The notes below the pieces were generated by a model. It did no database searches. It was given only the letters and a program-made list of their open reading frames with translations, and was not told where the DNA came from. This document shows, in pieces, positions 17,823-25,633 of a stretch of 64,000 nt of DNA (within the stretch, counting starts at the first letter, position 1; each line of letters begins with the position of its first letter). This DNA is from Ollibium composti (GTDB lineage: Bacteria > Pseudomonadota > Alphaproteobacteria > Rhizobiales > Rhizobiaceae), in NCBI RefSeq assembly GCF_004801285.1, contig NZ_SSNY01000012.1, positions 104,983 to 168,982 on the forward strand. The letters are read 5' to 3'. The position numbers and the translations under genes are program-made.

Positions 17823-18308
17823 ATGCCCCGCATACAGGGAAAGCCAAATGTACCCGGCAGCGCCTTCCGGCAGATCATCGCGCTGCGCCCCGAGATCGCC
17901 AAGCCGTGGAACGCCCTCGATGAAGCCATGCGCTTCACCGGCGTTCTCGATGCCGGGCTCAAGGAAGAGGTGCGCCGCATGGTGGCGCGTCATTCCGGTT
18001 GCCTGTTCTGCGCTTCGTTCGGCGCGCCGCAGGACAGCTACGACGATCCGCGCTGGGCAGCAGCCGTGGCGTTCGGCAAGGCCGTGGCGACCGATCCGAC
18101 GGCGGTGAGCGAAGATGACTGGCAGGCGCTCCAGGCGCATTTCAGCGACGAGGAGATCGTCGAACTGACTGCGTGGATCGCCTTCATGTTTGCCAGCGAA
18201 ATGATCGGCGCGGTGATGAAGCTGGAGCCAGCCACCCCGGAACTGAAGACCATGTATACCAACTGGATCCGCAACGGCATCGAAAAGGCTGCCCGCGCCG
18301 CGTCCTGA
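17823..18308 (+). CDS. Carboxymuconolactone decarboxylase (CMD/AhpD)-family protein
   Basis: A 161-residue all-alpha protein. The family CxxC appears as C60-L-F-C63 in HSGCLFCASFG, preceded by the usual EEVRRMVAR helix. The start ATG has AAAGGAGTGACAGCA upstream. CMD-family proteins are either ring-opening decarboxylases or AhpD-like peroxidase partners. The CxxC here favours the redox branch, but the pathway context would suit either. It is the last gene of the flavoprotein-SDR-CMD unit and is followed by two hairpins. Confidence 0.78.
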   Translation: MPRIQGKPNVPGSAFRQIIALRPEIAKPWNALDEAMRFTGVLDAGLKEEVRRMVARHSGCLFCASFGAPQDSYDDPRWAAAVAFGKAVATDPTAVSEDDWQALQAHFSDEEIVELTAWIAFMFASEMIGAVMKLEPATPELKTMYTNWIRNGIEKAARAAS

Positions 18309-18350
18309 AACGTCCGGCCAAAACGGCCGCCAGAATCCTCTCAGGCCTGT

Positions 18351-18386
18351 CGGCAGGGGCCGGACCTTCAGGTCTGGTTCCTGCCG
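18351..18386. terminator. Imperfect GC-rich hairpin in the convergent region
   Basis: Arms CGGCAGG/CCTGCCG and CCGGACCT/AGGTCTGG (one mismatch) form a long stem between the convergent CMD and IclR genes. It is the first of two tandem hairpins here and probably takes part in termination. Confidence 0.55.
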
Positions 18387-18408
18387 TCACGGGCGGCAGA
18401 CCGGTTCT

Positions 18409-18447
18409 AGATCGTTTCACGGTTTCCCGGAAACGGTGAAACGATCT
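18409..18447. terminator. Strong bidirectional terminator between CMD and IclR genes
   Basis: An inverted repeat with 19-bp arms and one mismatch (AGATCGTTTCAC... pairing with ...TGAAACGATCT) around a single central C. On the + strand it is followed by GTCTCTTTGTTT. It sits between two convergent genes, as expected for a bidirectional terminator. The GTTTCA/TGAAAC arm core recurs in the hairpin at 42891-42924, so this may also be one member of a dispersed palindrome family. Confidence 0.75.
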
Positions 18448-18506
18448 GTCTCTTTGTTTAGCCGCATTTGTGCGGCGCCAGCGATTCCGTCTGGCTGCAA
18501 AATGCT

Positions 18507-19373
18507 TTAGGCAGTCGTCGGACGCTGCGCGGTTCTGGCTTGTCTGCGCTGCCGGCCGGGACCGGTCGAGGCGCCTGGCGTGCCGGGCCGCTCGGCATTC
18601 GGGTCGTAGCCGAGGCTGCTCGAAATCCGGGCGCAGAAGGCGAGGGTGGCGGTGACGTAGGGGCCGTCGGTCGCCGTGGTAAGCCGCCCGGCCGGGCCGA
18701 TGAGGGTGATGACGAGCTGGATCTGGCCGGTGTGGTCGAATACCGGCGCCGACACCGCGTGAATGCCGGGAACCGGAACGCCTTCGGTCGTCGCGAAGCC
18801 CGTTGCCCGTACATTTTCGTTCGACGCCTCGATCTGTCGGATCGACGTCGGAGCTCCAACCATGAACTGGGACGGGCCTTCCTTCAGTTCGGAATCGACA
18901 TAGTCGCGTACCATCTTCTGCGGCAGATAGGCAGCGAAGACCCGACCGCTTGCCGTTCCCATCATCGAATAGTGCGTGCCGGCGCGGACGTTGACATGCA
19001 GCTGGCTCGCGCCTTCCTCCACATAGATCACCGTCGGGCCGCGCGTGCCAAGAACGACGATCATCGCCATCATGCCGGTTTCTTCGGAGAGTTGCGACAG
19101 GTGCTGCGTGGCGATCTTCAGCGGATCGAAACTGTACATGCGCACGATGCCGAGGTTGAGCGCGAAGGGGCCGATCCGATAGCGGCCCGCATCGTCCTGT
19201 TCCACCAGGCCGAGGCGGCGGAACGACAGCAGGTAGGCGTGCGCCTGGGCCGGCGTCAGGTCCGATTTCTGGGCGAGGTCGCGCAGCATCATCGGATGGC
19301 CTTCGGCGGCCAGCGCGGTCAGGATGCGGCCGCCGACCTCGATTGATTGAACGCCACGTCCCTTGATTGTCAT
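18507..19373 (-). CDS. IclR family transcriptional regulator
   Basis: A 288-residue regulator with an N-terminal winged helix (QSIEVGGRILTALAAEG, then MLRDLAQKSDLTPAQAHAYL) and a C-terminal IclR effector domain that binds a small acid or aromatic metabolite. The ATG giving MTIKGRGVQSIE is used. A longer frame upstream has no better site. It lies 109 bases downstream of an SDR gene on the same strand, so it may be made as the last gene of the dctQM-SDR unit. It is the only regulator in the island and so the best candidate to bind the shared TTCGTTA motif. Confidence 0.9.
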   Translation of the reverse strand: MTIKGRGVQSIEVGGRILTALAAEGHPMMLRDLAQKSDLTPAQAHAYLLSFRRLGLVEQDDAGRYRIGPFALNLGIVRMYSFDPLKIATQHLSQLSEETGMMAMIVVLGTRGPTVIYVEEGASQLHVNVRAGTHYSMMGTASGRVFAAYLPQKMVRDYVDSELKEGPSQFMVGAPTSIRQIEASNENVRATGFATTEGVPVPGIHAVSAPVFDHTGQIQLVITLIGPAGRLTTATDGPYVTATLAFCARISSSLGYDPNAERPGTPGASTGPGRQRRQARTAQRPTTA

Positions 19374-19482
19374 TGCGTGCCGCACCCGCTGATAGAGCAC
19401 GCGCCGTATACGGCCGCACCGCCCACTTTCCCGCCCCGCTATAGACGACGCGGCGTCCTGCCTCAAGCTCGGCGTCAGGCTC

Positions 19483-20229
19483 TCACAGCGCCATGTAGCC
19501 GCCGTCGACCACCAATACCGTGCCGGTCACGTAGCTCGACATCGGTGAAGCGAGGAAGACCGCCGGTCCCACGAGTTCCTCCGGCTCGCCCATGCGGCCG
19601 AGCGGGATGCGTCCGAGAAACGATTTCAAGCGCGCCGGATCGTTGCGGGTCGCCTCCGTCATCGGTGTCGCCATGGCCCCGGGGGCGATGGCGTTGACGC
19701 GGATGCCGTCCTTGGCGAGTTCCTGCGCCAGGTTGAGGGTGAGCATCCGCACGCCCGCCTTCGACGCCGTGTAGCCGACCGAGGTCGAGGTGGACAGGAA
19801 GGAGGCTATCGAGGCGATGTTGACGATCGCGCCACGCGTCTTGCGCAACTGGGGCAGGAAAGCCAGCGAGACGTTGAGCGTGCCGGTCAGGTTCACGTCG
19901 AGGGCCGCGTTCCACATCGCCCGCAACCCGGGGTCGTCGATCGTGTGACGGGGACAGATGCCGGCATTGTTGACGACGATGGAGGCGTCGCCGATCTCGC
20001 GCGCCACTTCGCCGGCGACGGCATGGCAGCCGGCCTCGTCGGTGACGTCGAGCTGGAACCACCACGCCTGGCCCCCGGCCTGCCTGATCGCTTCGGCCGT
20101 CGCCGATGCCGGCTCGGCGTTGACGTCCACCGCCACCACGCCGGCGCCTGCCGCGGCCAGCCCCTTGGCGATGGCCGCGCCGTTTCCCTGTCCGGCGCCC
20201 GTCACGACGGCTATTCTGTCGGCCAGCAT
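19483..20229 (-). CDS. SDR family NAD(P)-dependent oxidoreductase
   Basis: A 248-residue classical short-chain dehydrogenase with TGAGQGNG cofactor loop, IVVNNAGI motif, catalytic YTASK and GIRVNAIAPG. It resembles the SDR at 17035 in the cofactor loop and overall length. It follows the TRAP membrane genes by about 25 bases, so it is probably expressed with the importer and acts on the imported compound or an early product. The precise alcohol/ketone pair is unknown. Confidence 0.9.
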   Translation of the reverse strand: MLADRIAVVTGAGQGNGAAIAKGLAAAGAGVVAVDVNAEPASATAEAIRQAGGQAWWFQLDVTDEAGCHAVAGEVAREIGDASIVVNNAGICPRHTIDDPGLRAMWNAALDVNLTGTLNVSLAFLPQLRKTRGAIVNIASIASFLSTSTSVGYTASKAGVRMLTLNLAQELAKDGIRVNAIAPGAMATPMTEATRNDPARLKSFLGRIPLGRMGEPEELVGPAVFLASPMSSYVTGTVLVVDGGYMAL

Positions 20230-20254
20230 TGTCGATCCTCCCTGCGTCTTGCGC

Positions 20255-21727
20255 TTATTTGTCGAGAAGCATGTGCGGCATCCACAGCGCGATCTGCGGG
20301 AAGGCCATGACCAGGCCGAGGCCGATGATCTGCAGCAGGACGAAGGGAATGATGCCCCAGTAGATGTCCTGCATGCGCACGCCCGGCGGAGAAACCGCCT
20401 TCATGTAAAAGAGGGACGGTCCCATGGGCGGCGTCAGGAAGGACGTTTGCAGGTTGACCGCCAGCAGGATGGCGAACCAGTAGGCGACGTCGGCCTTGGC
20501 GACGTGATCGCCGAAATCGAGCGAAAGCAGGATCGGTGCAAAGACAGGCAGCACGATCAGGGTGATCTCGATCCACTCGAAGAAGAAGCCGAGGAAGAAA
20601 ACCAGCCCCATGACGATGATCAGAAGGTGCCAGGGCGAAAGGCCGAGATGCTTGATGTAGTCGGTGACCAGGTGCTCGCCGCCGAGCAGACGGAATGTCA
20701 GCGCGAAGACGGTGGCGCACAGGATGATCATGAAGATCATGCCGGTGGTCAGGGCCGACTGATGCAGCACGTCCTTCAGCGTCGGCCACCAGCCGCGCGT
20801 TTCGGCTACCAGCCGCGCCATCAAGCCGCCCCGTGTCTCTGTCGCGGCGGAGTTCGGAATGGCAAAGCGGGTGAAGCTTAGGCCGGCGTAGATCAGCGGC
20901 CTGATGACGAAGGCCAGTAACATCGCGCCGGCGGCGCCGACGCCGGCGGATTCGGTGGGCGTGGCCCAGCCGAAGATGATCGAGCCGAGCACCAGGAAGA
21001 TGAGCACGAAGGCGGGAACGAGCCCGACCGCGAGCGTGACGGCAAGCCCGCTCCATGAGACCGTGCCCGGCAGACGTTTGGGAGGTGGCGCCATGTCCGG
21101 CCGGAACAAGCAGATGAGCAGGATATAGGCGAGATAGAGGCCGCCGAGCAGCAGGCCGGGCACGAAGGCGGTCATGAACATGACCCCGACCGACCGCGAC
21201 AAGAGGTCGGCAATGACAATGAGCATGATGGAGGGCGGGATGAGGATGCCGAGCGTTCCCGACGAGGCGATGGTGCCTGTCGCCAGGCGGACCGAATAGC
21301 GTTGGTCGAGCATGACGGGCAATGCCAGCATACTCATCATGACGACCGAGGCGCCAACGATGCCGGTGGCCGCCGCAAGGATGATGCCGAGCAGCGTCAC
21401 CGCCAGCGCCAGGCCGCCGGGCACGCGACCCAGCACCAGTTGCAGGCTGTTCAGCATGTCTTTGGCGACGCCGCTGCGCTCCAGCATGATGCCCATGAAA
21501 ACGAACAGCGGTATCGTCGTCAGGACGAGGTTTTCCGCCGCGCCCGCCCACATGCGCGTGGTGATTGTGTAGAGCTGGATGGGGATCAGCACTCCGGTGA
21601 GGATACCGGTGAAGGCGAAGGCGATGCCGACGCCGCCAAGAACGAAGGCGACCGGGAAGCCTGAAAACAGCAGGATCGCCATCGCCAGGAACATGAACAG
21701 CGGCAGGTATTCCAGGGACAAGGCCAT
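20255..21727 (-). CDS. TRAP transporter large permease subunit (DctM family)
   Basis: A 490-residue, very hydrophobic protein of about 12 membrane spans, the sodium-coupled channel subunit of a TRAP importer. It has the family patterns FSGFPVAFVLGG near the N-terminus and GTLGILIPPSIMLI in the middle. The ATG overlaps the small-subunit stop (TGATG), so the two are translationally coupled. The longer reading frame upstream runs through the small-subunit gene and is not used. No binding protein gene is adjacent. The DctP at 11697-12749 is the likely partner. Confidence 0.9.
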   Translation of the reverse strand: MALSLEYLPLFMFLAMAILLFSGFPVAFVLGGVGIAFAFTGILTGVLIPIQLYTITTRMWAGAAENLVLTTIPLFVFMGIMLERSGVAKDMLNSLQLVLGRVPGGLALAVTLLGIILAAATGIVGASVVMMSMLALPVMLDQRYSVRLATGTIASSGTLGILIPPSIMLIVIADLLSRSVGVMFMTAFVPGLLLGGLYLAYILLICLFRPDMAPPPKRLPGTVSWSGLAVTLAVGLVPAFVLIFLVLGSIIFGWATPTESAGVGAAGAMLLAFVIRPLIYAGLSFTRFAIPNSAATETRGGLMARLVAETRGWWPTLKDVLHQSALTTGMIFMIILCATVFALTFRLLGGEHLVTDYIKHLGLSPWHLLIIVMGLVFFLGFFFEWIEITLIVLPVFAPILLSLDFGDHVAKADVAYWFAILLAVNLQTSFLTPPMGPSLFYMKAVSPPGVRMQDIYWGIIPFVLLQIIGLGLVMAFPQIALWMPHMLLDK

Positions 21728-22269
21728 CAGCGCGCTCCTGCGTTCGCGGTGGTATCGCTGCCGGCAGAAGACAGGATGGTGTTCAAGCTCACGATGATCC
21801 TGCTGATGCCTGCGAGGGCGAGCAGGTAGATGCCGAGAGGCAGCATCGCCTTGATGGCGAAGCGGTAGGGCAGGCCGTCGACGGACTGCGAGACTTCGTG
21901 GCGGATATAGGACGTCCAGGCGAAGTGGGTGGCGTGATAGCCGACTACGATGCAGAACGGCATCAAGAGCAACAGGCAGCCGAGAAGCTCGATCCAGGCC
22001 TGCTTGCGTTCGGACAGCCGCTCGCGCACCAGGTCGATGCGGACGTGGACGTTCTTCACGTAGGCGAGGCCGAGATAGAGCATGATGAGGACGGTGTGCA
22101 GGTGCCACTCGCCCTCCTGCAACTGGGTCGACCCGATGTTCATGAAGCGCCGCGTCACCACGTCGAAGATGACCACGCCAATCAGCCCGAGAAGCGCGAG
22201 CGATCCGATGCGGCCAAGCCGCTCGAGCAAAGTATCGATGGCACGGCTGAGCGCCATTAGCGTTGACAT
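21727..22269 (-). CDS. TRAP transporter small permease subunit (DctQ family)
   Basis: A 180-residue membrane protein with four predicted spans and the DctQ hallmark region VHVRIDLV preceded by LGLAYVKN. It scaffolds the DctM subunit. The start is the ATG giving MSTLMALSR, with GGAGAACC just upstream. It is the first gene of a minus-strand unit dctQ-dctM-SDR-(iclR). The promoter region shared with the divergent metallo-beta-lactamase-fold gene contains the TTCGTTA motif. Confidence 0.88.
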   Translation of the reverse strand: MSTLMALSRAIDTLLERLGRIGSLALLGLIGVVIFDVVTRRFMNIGSTQLQEGEWHLHTVLIMLYLGLAYVKNVHVRIDLVRERLSERKQAWIELLGCLLLLMPFCIVVGYHATHFAWTSYIRHEVSQSVDGLPYRFAIKAMLPLGIYLLALAGISRIIVSLNTILSSAGSDTTANAGAR

Positions 22270-22338
22270 GGTTCTCCTCCCCAGGACCACAAGCGACCGG
22301 AACCACAAGCGAATGCACTCTTGTCGATCGGCACAGGA

Positions 22339-22350
22339 TTCGTTAATAAC
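22339..22350. promoter_or_regulatory. TTCGTTA motif between dctQ and the MBL-fold gene
   Basis: TTCGTTAATAAC lies in the divergent promoter region, about 70 bases from the dctQ start and 130 from the MBL-fold start. It matches the left part of the motif at 9523. A second small inverted repeat, CTATT-TTGC-AATAG, follows at 22362-22375. Confidence 0.5.
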
Positions 22351-22476
22351 AGATGATTTTGCTATTTTGCAATAGTCGCCGATTGGTGAAACACTTCTGA
22401 CTGCATCCCCACTCGCAGAAGCGATGCAGTGGCAACCGAAGCGGCACCAGACGCGTTGAACGGAGAACAGGACGAA

Positions 22477-23427
22477 ATGTCAAAGGCATTTGCCTCGCAA
22501 AACGATTCCACGGACAAGGCGATTTCCTTCAGCGAGGTCGGGAAGGGCCTTTGGGCATTCACCGCCGAGGGCGATCCCAATACCGGCGTCATCATCGGCG
22601 ACGACGCGGTGATGATCGTCGATGCGCAGGCGACGCCGCAGCTGGCCGGCAAGGTTATCGAGAAGATCCGCGGCGTTACCGACAAGCCCATCCGCTACGT
22701 GGTGCTGTCGCATTATCATGCCGTGCGCGTTTTGGGCGCTTCCGCTTACCGGGCCGATCATGTGGTGATGTCCGATACCGCGCGGTCGATGGTCGTGGAA
22801 CGTGGCCAGGAGGACTGGGATTCGGAATTCCAGCGCTTCCCCCGTCTTTTCCGGGGCCATGAGAGCATTCCCGGCCTGACATGGCCGACGATGACGTTCG
22901 GGGGCCGGATGAGCATCTATCTCGGCAAGAGGCGCGTCGACCTGATGCACCTCGGCCGCGCCCATACGGCGGGCGATATCGTCGCCCATGTGCCCGACCA
23001 GAACGTCATGTTCACCGGAGACATCGTCGAATACCATTCCGCCTGCTATTGCGGCGACGGCTATTTCTCCGACTGGGCCGGGACCATCGATGCCATCGGC
23101 GCCTTCAATCCGGATGCAATCGTACCCGGTCGCGGCGATGCGCTGGTGGGTTCGCGCATGGTCGGCGAGGCGCTCGATAACACCAAGGATTTCATTCGCT
23201 CGACTTTCGAGCCGATCGCTCGGGTAGCGCGAGGCGGCGGTTCGCTCAAGCAAGCCTGGGATGCGTGCCGGGCCGAGTGCGATCCCAAGTTCTCGACCTA
23301 TGCGATTTACGAGCATTGCCTTCCCTTCAACGTCGCCCGCGCATACGACGAGGCGCTGGGGATCGACACGCCGCGCATCTGGACCGCCGAGCGCGACCTT
23401 CGGGTCTGGGAGCAGTTGAACAGTTAG
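22477..23427 (+). CDS. Metallo-beta-lactamase-fold protein with non-canonical metal motif
   Basis: A protein of about 316 residues. The N-terminal fold (GVIIGDDAVMIVDAQATP) is normal for the family. Where HxHxDH is expected, the sequence is SHYHAVRVLGA, so the two first histidines are kept but Asp-His is replaced. The third ligand region GRAHTAGDI and the bridging Asp in MFTGDIVEY are present, while the usual PGHG reads PGRGDA. It may bind one metal or use other ligands. The ATG at 22477 is chosen. A GTG at 22429 in frame is possible. It is divergent from the TRAP genes with the island motif between. Confidence 0.8.
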   Translation: MSKAFASQNDSTDKAISFSEVGKGLWAFTAEGDPNTGVIIGDDAVMIVDAQATPQLAGKVIEKIRGVTDKPIRYVVLSHYHAVRVLGASAYRADHVVMSDTARSMVVERGQEDWDSEFQRFPRLFRGHESIPGLTWPTMTFGGRMSIYLGKRRVDLMHLGRAHTAGDIVAHVPDQNVMFTGDIVEYHSACYCGDGYFSDWAGTIDAIGAFNPDAIVPGRGDALVGSRMVGEALDNTKDFIRSTFEPIARVARGGGSLKQAWDACRAECDPKFSTYAIYEHCLPFNVARAYDEALGIDTPRIWTAERDLRVWEQLNS

Positions 23428-23603
23428 AACAACCGTCGGCGGCCTGGATCTGAAAACCGCCGCTCGCCGATTTGAAAGGCTGCCTGCAGAGAGAATTGAA
23501 GGCGCGGTTATCCGCGACCTGGCATCGTCCAGTGGCAGGATGCGGAAGCTGAGGCCGGCGGAACCGACCGCACCAGTTCCGAGAAGAAGTTCCGGCAACT
23601 CCA

Positions 23604-23740
23604 GGCCTGGGCTATCCGACCGAGATGCTGCCGGCGCAGGAGTTGCGGCGGCTTGAGCCGGATATCGATCCCGAAGCTTATGGCTAGCGTCCAGTCATCC
23701 TCTACCCCAACGACGGCTGGTGCTACGCCACCTCGGGCGT
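23604..23740 (+). pseudogene. Remnant of a D-amino-acid/glycine-oxidase-like FAD oxidoreductase
   Basis: The 501-base gap between the MBL-fold and aminotransferase genes has no intact gene. One frame reads GYPTEMLPAQELRRLEPDID-PEAYG, then a TAG stop at 23685, then RPVILYPNDGWCYA. This resembles the middle of DadA/ThiO-like amine oxidases (the LE-P-x-I region followed by the GW segment). The flanking DNA keeps neither an N-terminal dinucleotide fold nor a C-terminus. I read it as a decayed fragment. The family assignment is from pattern memory only. Confidence 0.5.
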
Positions 23741-23928
23741 CTCGCCGGCGTTCGGCTGCCGCTCCACGAGGCCGGCGTTGCCGTGTTCTCGGCCCTGTAC
23801 GGCGAGGACATAGCATCTGCCAACGAGTTGCTGGACGACATCGTGTCAGGCTCTCCGGAGCACTTCCATGATCTGTGCCGGCACGGTTTCGGACGTATTT
23901 CTGACAATCGATGACAGGAGGTTAGCGT

Positions 23929-25098
23929 ATGGCCCAGGGACGGCATTTCCTCCAGATTCCAGGACCCAGTCCGGTTCCGGATCGCATCTTGCGGGCTATC
24001 GGCATGCCCGTTCTGGACCATCGCGGGCCGGACTTCGGCAAACTGGGCCACGAGGTTCTGGAGGGATGCAAAGCCGTGTTCCAGACATCCGGGCCTGTCA
24101 TCATCTATCCAGGCTCCGGAACCGGAGCCTGGGAAGCCGCGATCGTCAACACGCTTTCTCCCGGCGACCGGGTGCTGATGGCCGAGACGGGGCATTTCGC
24201 ATCGCTATGGTGCAAAATGGCGCGCCGCTGGGGAATAGAGGTCGAATTCCTGCCCGGGGACTGGCGCCGCGGCGCGGAGCCGGAACGCATCGAGGCCGTG
24301 CTGGCGGAGGACCGGGCGCACGCGATCAGGGCCGTCATGGTCGTGCACAACGAGACCTCGACGGGCGCCACCAGCCGGATAGCGGATATTCGCAAGGCCA
24401 TGGATGCGGCCAGCCATCCGGCTCTCTTGCTGGTCGATTCCATATCCGGTCTCGGATCAGCGGACCTGCGCCATGAGGAATGGGGGATCGACGTCACCGT
24501 GAGCTGTTCGCAGAAGGGGCTCATGCTGCCGCCGGGGCTCGGCTTCAACGCGGTGTCACAGAAAGCGATCGCCGCATCGCGGGAAAGCCGCATGCCTCGT
24601 TCCTATTGGGATTGGAACGATATGCTCGGGCCCAACAGCACCGGTTTCTTTCCCTATACGCCCGCCACCAACATGCTCTATGGCTTGCGCGAAGCCTTGG
24701 CCATGCTGCAGGAGGAGGGACTGCAAGCCGTCTTCGCGCGCCACAAGCGCCTGGCGGCGGCCGCCCGCGCGGCCGTGCACAGCTGGGGGCTCGACATACA
24801 ATGCCAGGACGAGCGGGAGCATTCGCCTGTCCTGACCGCCGTCGTCATGCCCGAGGGGCACGATGCGGACCGGTTCCGGAAGGCGGTTCTCGACAGTTGC
24901 AACATGTCTCTGGGTGCAGGCCTTGGGAAGGTCGCGGGCCGGGTTTTCCGCATCGGGCATCTCGGAGAGGCCAACGACCTGACGTTGATGGCCGCGCTGG
25001 CCGGTGTCGAGATGGGGCTTTCGCTTTGCCAGGTGCCGCATCGCAAGGGCGGCCTGGACGCTGCATCGACGGTGTTGGCCAATACGGTCCCGTCATAA
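23929..25098 (+). CDS. Class V PLP-dependent aminotransferase (serine/alanine-glyoxylate type)
   Basis: A 389-residue fold-type I aminotransferase. The N-terminal IPGPSPVPDRI and LDHRGPDFG patterns, VIIYPGSGTGAWEA, the Asp in LLVDSISGLG and the PLP lysine K196 in SCSQKGLMLPPGLG are all present, as in serine-glyoxylate aminotransferases. It would transfer the amino group of serine or alanine to glyoxylate or a related 2-oxo acid. A strong AGGAGGT site precedes the ATG. Its flanks are gene remnants, so its pathway context here has been lost or was brought in with it. Confidence 0.9.
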   Translation: MAQGRHFLQIPGPSPVPDRILRAIGMPVLDHRGPDFGKLGHEVLEGCKAVFQTSGPVIIYPGSGTGAWEAAIVNTLSPGDRVLMAETGHFASLWCKMARRWGIEVEFLPGDWRRGAEPERIEAVLAEDRAHAIRAVMVVHNETSTGATSRIADIRKAMDAASHPALLLVDSISGLGSADLRHEEWGIDVTVSCSQKGLMLPPGLGFNAVSQKAIAASRESRMPRSYWDWNDMLGPNSTGFFPYTPATNMLYGLREALAMLQEEGLQAVFARHKRLAAAARAAVHSWGLDIQCQDEREHSPVLTAVVMPEGHDADRFRKAVLDSCNMSLGAGLGKVAGRVFRIGHLGEANDLTLMAALAGVEMGLSLCQVPHRKGGLDAASTVLANTVPS

Positions 25099-25334
25099 CC
25101 GGCAACAGTTTCGGTGCATGGTTCACCGGCGGGTTCCGTGACCGTCGTCGGGGCGCTGGCCTCGTGTCGATCCTGTCGGGGAGCTATCGCTGTCGTGAAT
25201 GCGCTTTTGGCTCTCTGGCCTAGTTCTCGACCCGATGGCAATCGCGATGGCGACGCCATTGTCGATCATCTGAGGACGCCATTCGTCGCCTGCCGCGGGC
25301 TGCTATCTCAACACCGGATCGGGATTCGCGCGAC

Positions 25335-25610
25335 AGATTCGAGAAGGACCCCGAAAACAAGGGAAAACTCTACGTGAATGGGCTCTTCTCGCTGTCGCGC
25401 CACGTCAACTTTTTCGGCGATATCCTTTGGGTCAGCGCTTACGCAATTGTCGCTCACACCGTCTGGGCCGCCCTCATTCCGATCTACACGCTTTGTTTCT
25501 TTGGCTTTTTCAATGCGCCGGCGCTCGATCGACACCTCGCTGACCACTACGGCAAGCAATACACGGTTTATGCGGCACGCACCAAAATGCTGATCCCGTT
25601 CGTCTGGTGA
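25335..25610 (+). pseudogene. C-terminal fragment of a DUF1295/isoprenylcysteine-methyltransferase-like membrane protein
   Basis: A 92-codon open stretch with RFEKDPENKGKLYVNGLFSL, SRHVNFFGDI and a final YGKQYTVYAARTKMLIPF segment, the pattern of the last third of DUF1295/ICMT-like proteins (SRHPNYFGD with RF..DP upstream). The N-terminal membrane spans are missing and 25099-25334 holds no recognisable gene, so this is probably a truncated remnant. A GTG at 25374 could give a 78-residue product, but function is unlikely. Confidence 0.6.
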
Positions 25611-25633
25611 TCCGGTGTCAGGGATGCAACGAT

